Below are positions 62,528 to 64,000 of a stretch of 64,000 nt of DNA, one piece after another (positions within the stretch are counted from its first letter, which is position 1; every line of letters starts with the position of its first letter). The translations under genes were made by a program, and so were the position numbers. The notes under the pieces were generated by a model. It was not told the origin of the DNA and ran no database searches. It worked only from the letters and a program-made list of their open reading frames with translations. This DNA is from Tillus elongatus (lineage: Eukaryota; Arthropoda; Insecta; Coleoptera; Cleridae). The stretch covers positions 9,479,926 through 9,543,925 of the forward strand of contig OZ023269.1 of NCBI GenBank assembly GCA_964006375.1, written 5' to 3'.

Positions 62528-63998
62528 TCTTTTTTTTTTTTTTTCCCTCAGGGCTCGTCCGCGGTCTGGCCGCCCCGATAGCACTGCAACCTTTGGTTGA
62601 TTGCGCATACCCTTGGTCTTACTCCACCCATTCCAATATCACTGGGCCTTGAACTAGTCTGCACCGCGATTGGTAGGGTCATGCGAGGTCCCCCTCGAAT
62701 CGCCCCATTTTATGCAGGTGTTTCTTGACGGACATGTGTCCCTGATTGCGCATACCCTTACCCTCTTTTTACTCCACCCACTCCAAAATCACTGTGCCTT
62801 GAACTAGTCTGCACAGCAATTGGTAAGGTGAAGTTTTATAATGCTCTGTCTCCGGTGTAGGCTGACCGTAGATCAGTTGCCTTTTGCGGTCCAAAGCTTT
62901 ACACTCGTACAAGATGTGCTGGGCTGATTCCTCCCCCTCGCCGCAGAGTCTGCATGCGAGGTCCCCTTCGAACCGGCCCATTTTATGCAGGTGTTTCTTG
63001 ACGGCCATGTGTCCCGTCAAGAGACCTGTTGTGTTTTTGAGCTGTCCTCTGCTAAGATTTAGCAGCTCCACAGCTCTCTTTGAACTGGGTCCGTCAATTA
63101 TTGACTTCCCATGTCTGAGCCCTGGACAGTCCGCCCAGTACACCTTGTGTTGGTTTCTGACCCAGGACTTAATGGCTCCCTGGCAGTGCTCTTTGTCACG
63201 CCCAGAGCTGGTTCTGGTCCTATAAATGGTTCTGCTGACCCTCTCTTCGCGAGACTGTCAGCTTCTTCATTGCCTTTGACCCCCGAGTGACCCGGCACCC
63301 AGATGAGGGTGACCCCATTCTGCCCAGCCAGGTCGCTCGTCTCGTCTCGGCATTCACTTACCAGCTTCGAATTTACCCGTGGGCTACTTAGTGCCTTAAG
63401 GGCTGCCTGGCTGCCTGTGGCTATGAGGATCCGCTTGTTGGTGTAGCCCCTCCTCTTGTTCTCCCGCACACAGTGCAGGATGGCGTACATCTCGGCCTGA
63501 AACACCGTTGCATGGGCTCCGAGGGAAATACTATGACTTACCCTCGGCCCTTCTTCCGAGTAAACACCTGCCCACGCTCCCCGCCAGATCCGTCCGTGAA
63601 CCAGACGAGCGCGTCCCGTGGTATGCCCGGCGTCTCCTCCCGCCATGCCTCGCGGTCGGGGATTTCCACTGTAAAGGTGTTTTCCCTGCACATTCGCGGG
63701 CTCGCGAAGTCTGACCTCATTTCAAGCATGAGCTCCTTCACGATCTCAATTTTGCAGTGGCCCCTGAAGCCTGGGTTGATCTTCAGTCTACCATTGCAGG
63801 CTAGTCTGTATAGTCCTAGCCTGGCCTCCCCCATAATAACTAAGTGTAGGAGGGCAGATCCAGCAACAGCTCCATGGCAGCTGTTGGGGTTGAAGACATG
63901 GCCCCTGTGATGCCTAGGCAAGCCATCCTTTGGATCTTGCCTAGTTTTTGTTTGGCACTGTATTGTGTCACCTTAGGCCACCAGACCAGTGCCGCGTA
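62528..63998 (-). mobile_element. RNase H LINE (family 6), second copy
   Basis: A minus-strand element in the Medea intron, open at the window's right edge. The 3' end (62540-62612) matches the first copy and the SINE-2 tail. A short internally deleted 3' end (62540-62742) is joined head-to-tail to the main copy. Confidence 0.88.
62769..63998 (-). pseudogene. RNase H and zinc region of family 6 LINE ORF2
   Basis: Reading down from the edge: RT C-terminal sequence (GLYRLACNGRLKINPGFRGH) and the first RNase H Asp in WFTDGSGG. A frameshift follows near 63550. RNase H continues with [19 protein letters not shown] (Glu), [10 protein letters not shown] (Asp position is Gly-Ser here), IWVPGHSGVKGNEEADSLAK (His and Asp). 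After another shift near 63130 the C-terminus has GHMAVKKHLHKMG, CRLCGEGEESAQHILYEC (C-x2-C...H...C) and a natural end at ILEWVE. Frameshifts and the altered active-site residue make it inactive. Confidence 0.85.
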
Positions 63999-64000
63999 TG

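Overview
The window is AT-rich animal DNA, most likely from an insect and possibly a beetle. Two conserved host genes are present as 5' exons with consensus splice sites. One is the alpha subunit of the AP-2 clathrin adaptor (minus strand, 14.3-14.65 kb). The other is the co-Smad Medea/SMAD4 (plus strand, exons at 57.96-58.21 and 60.90-61.26 kb). Both genes run out of the window or into repeat-filled introns. Degenerate CCTGA/CCTAA pentamer arrays (17.6 and 36.6 kb) resemble the arthropod TTAGG telomere repeat and the TCAGG variant of many beetles, which is why I lean to a beetle.

Nearly everything else is mobile DNA. About six non-LTR retrotransposon families are represented, all 5'-truncated or broken: a CR1/L2-like family in six copies, a Jockey-like family in two, two families with RNase H, and two single fragments. 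There is one young Ty3/gypsy element with 320-bp LTRs differing at one position, a 5-bp target duplication, and open gag and pol (41.6-46.3 kb); it looks like the CsRn1 type. DNA transposons are mostly of the IS630/Tc1/mariner superfamily. At least six copies or fragments carry a rosa-like transposase with 41 residues between the second and third catalytic positions (DD41D), and the best-preserved copies have terminal inverted repeats of about 300 bp. There are also one DD34D mariner, one mariner fragment, one Tc1-like element and two Tigger/pogo-like fragments.

Region by region. 1-12.5 kb: CR1-like copy, mariner fragment, RNase H LINE, SINE, small DD41D derivative and mariner, all set in a dispersed repeat that carries (TA)n microsatellites. 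12.5-17.6 kb: AP-2 alpha 5' end and upstream DNA. 17.6-30 kb: telomere-like array, Jockey copy with a 13-bp target duplication, two DD41D elements with long inverted repeats, a foldback element, nested SINEs and a 159-bp tandem array. 30-40 kb: second Jockey copy, a quiet AT-rich stretch, long TA and TATATG microsatellites, and LINE and Tigger pieces. 40-56 kb: DD41D element split by the LTR element, further DD41D remains, CR1-like copies and a SINE. 56-64 kb: Tc1 element, Medea exons, and two copies of an RNase H LINE whose 3' tail is shared with a tRNA-derived SINE.

The most useful signals are nested insertions datable from target duplications, the SINE/LINE tail sharing, the load of long-inverted-repeat DD41D transposons, and a dispersed ~0.45-kb repeat that carries TA microsatellites between strongly conserved short blocks. 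I see no convincing undescribed host gene system.
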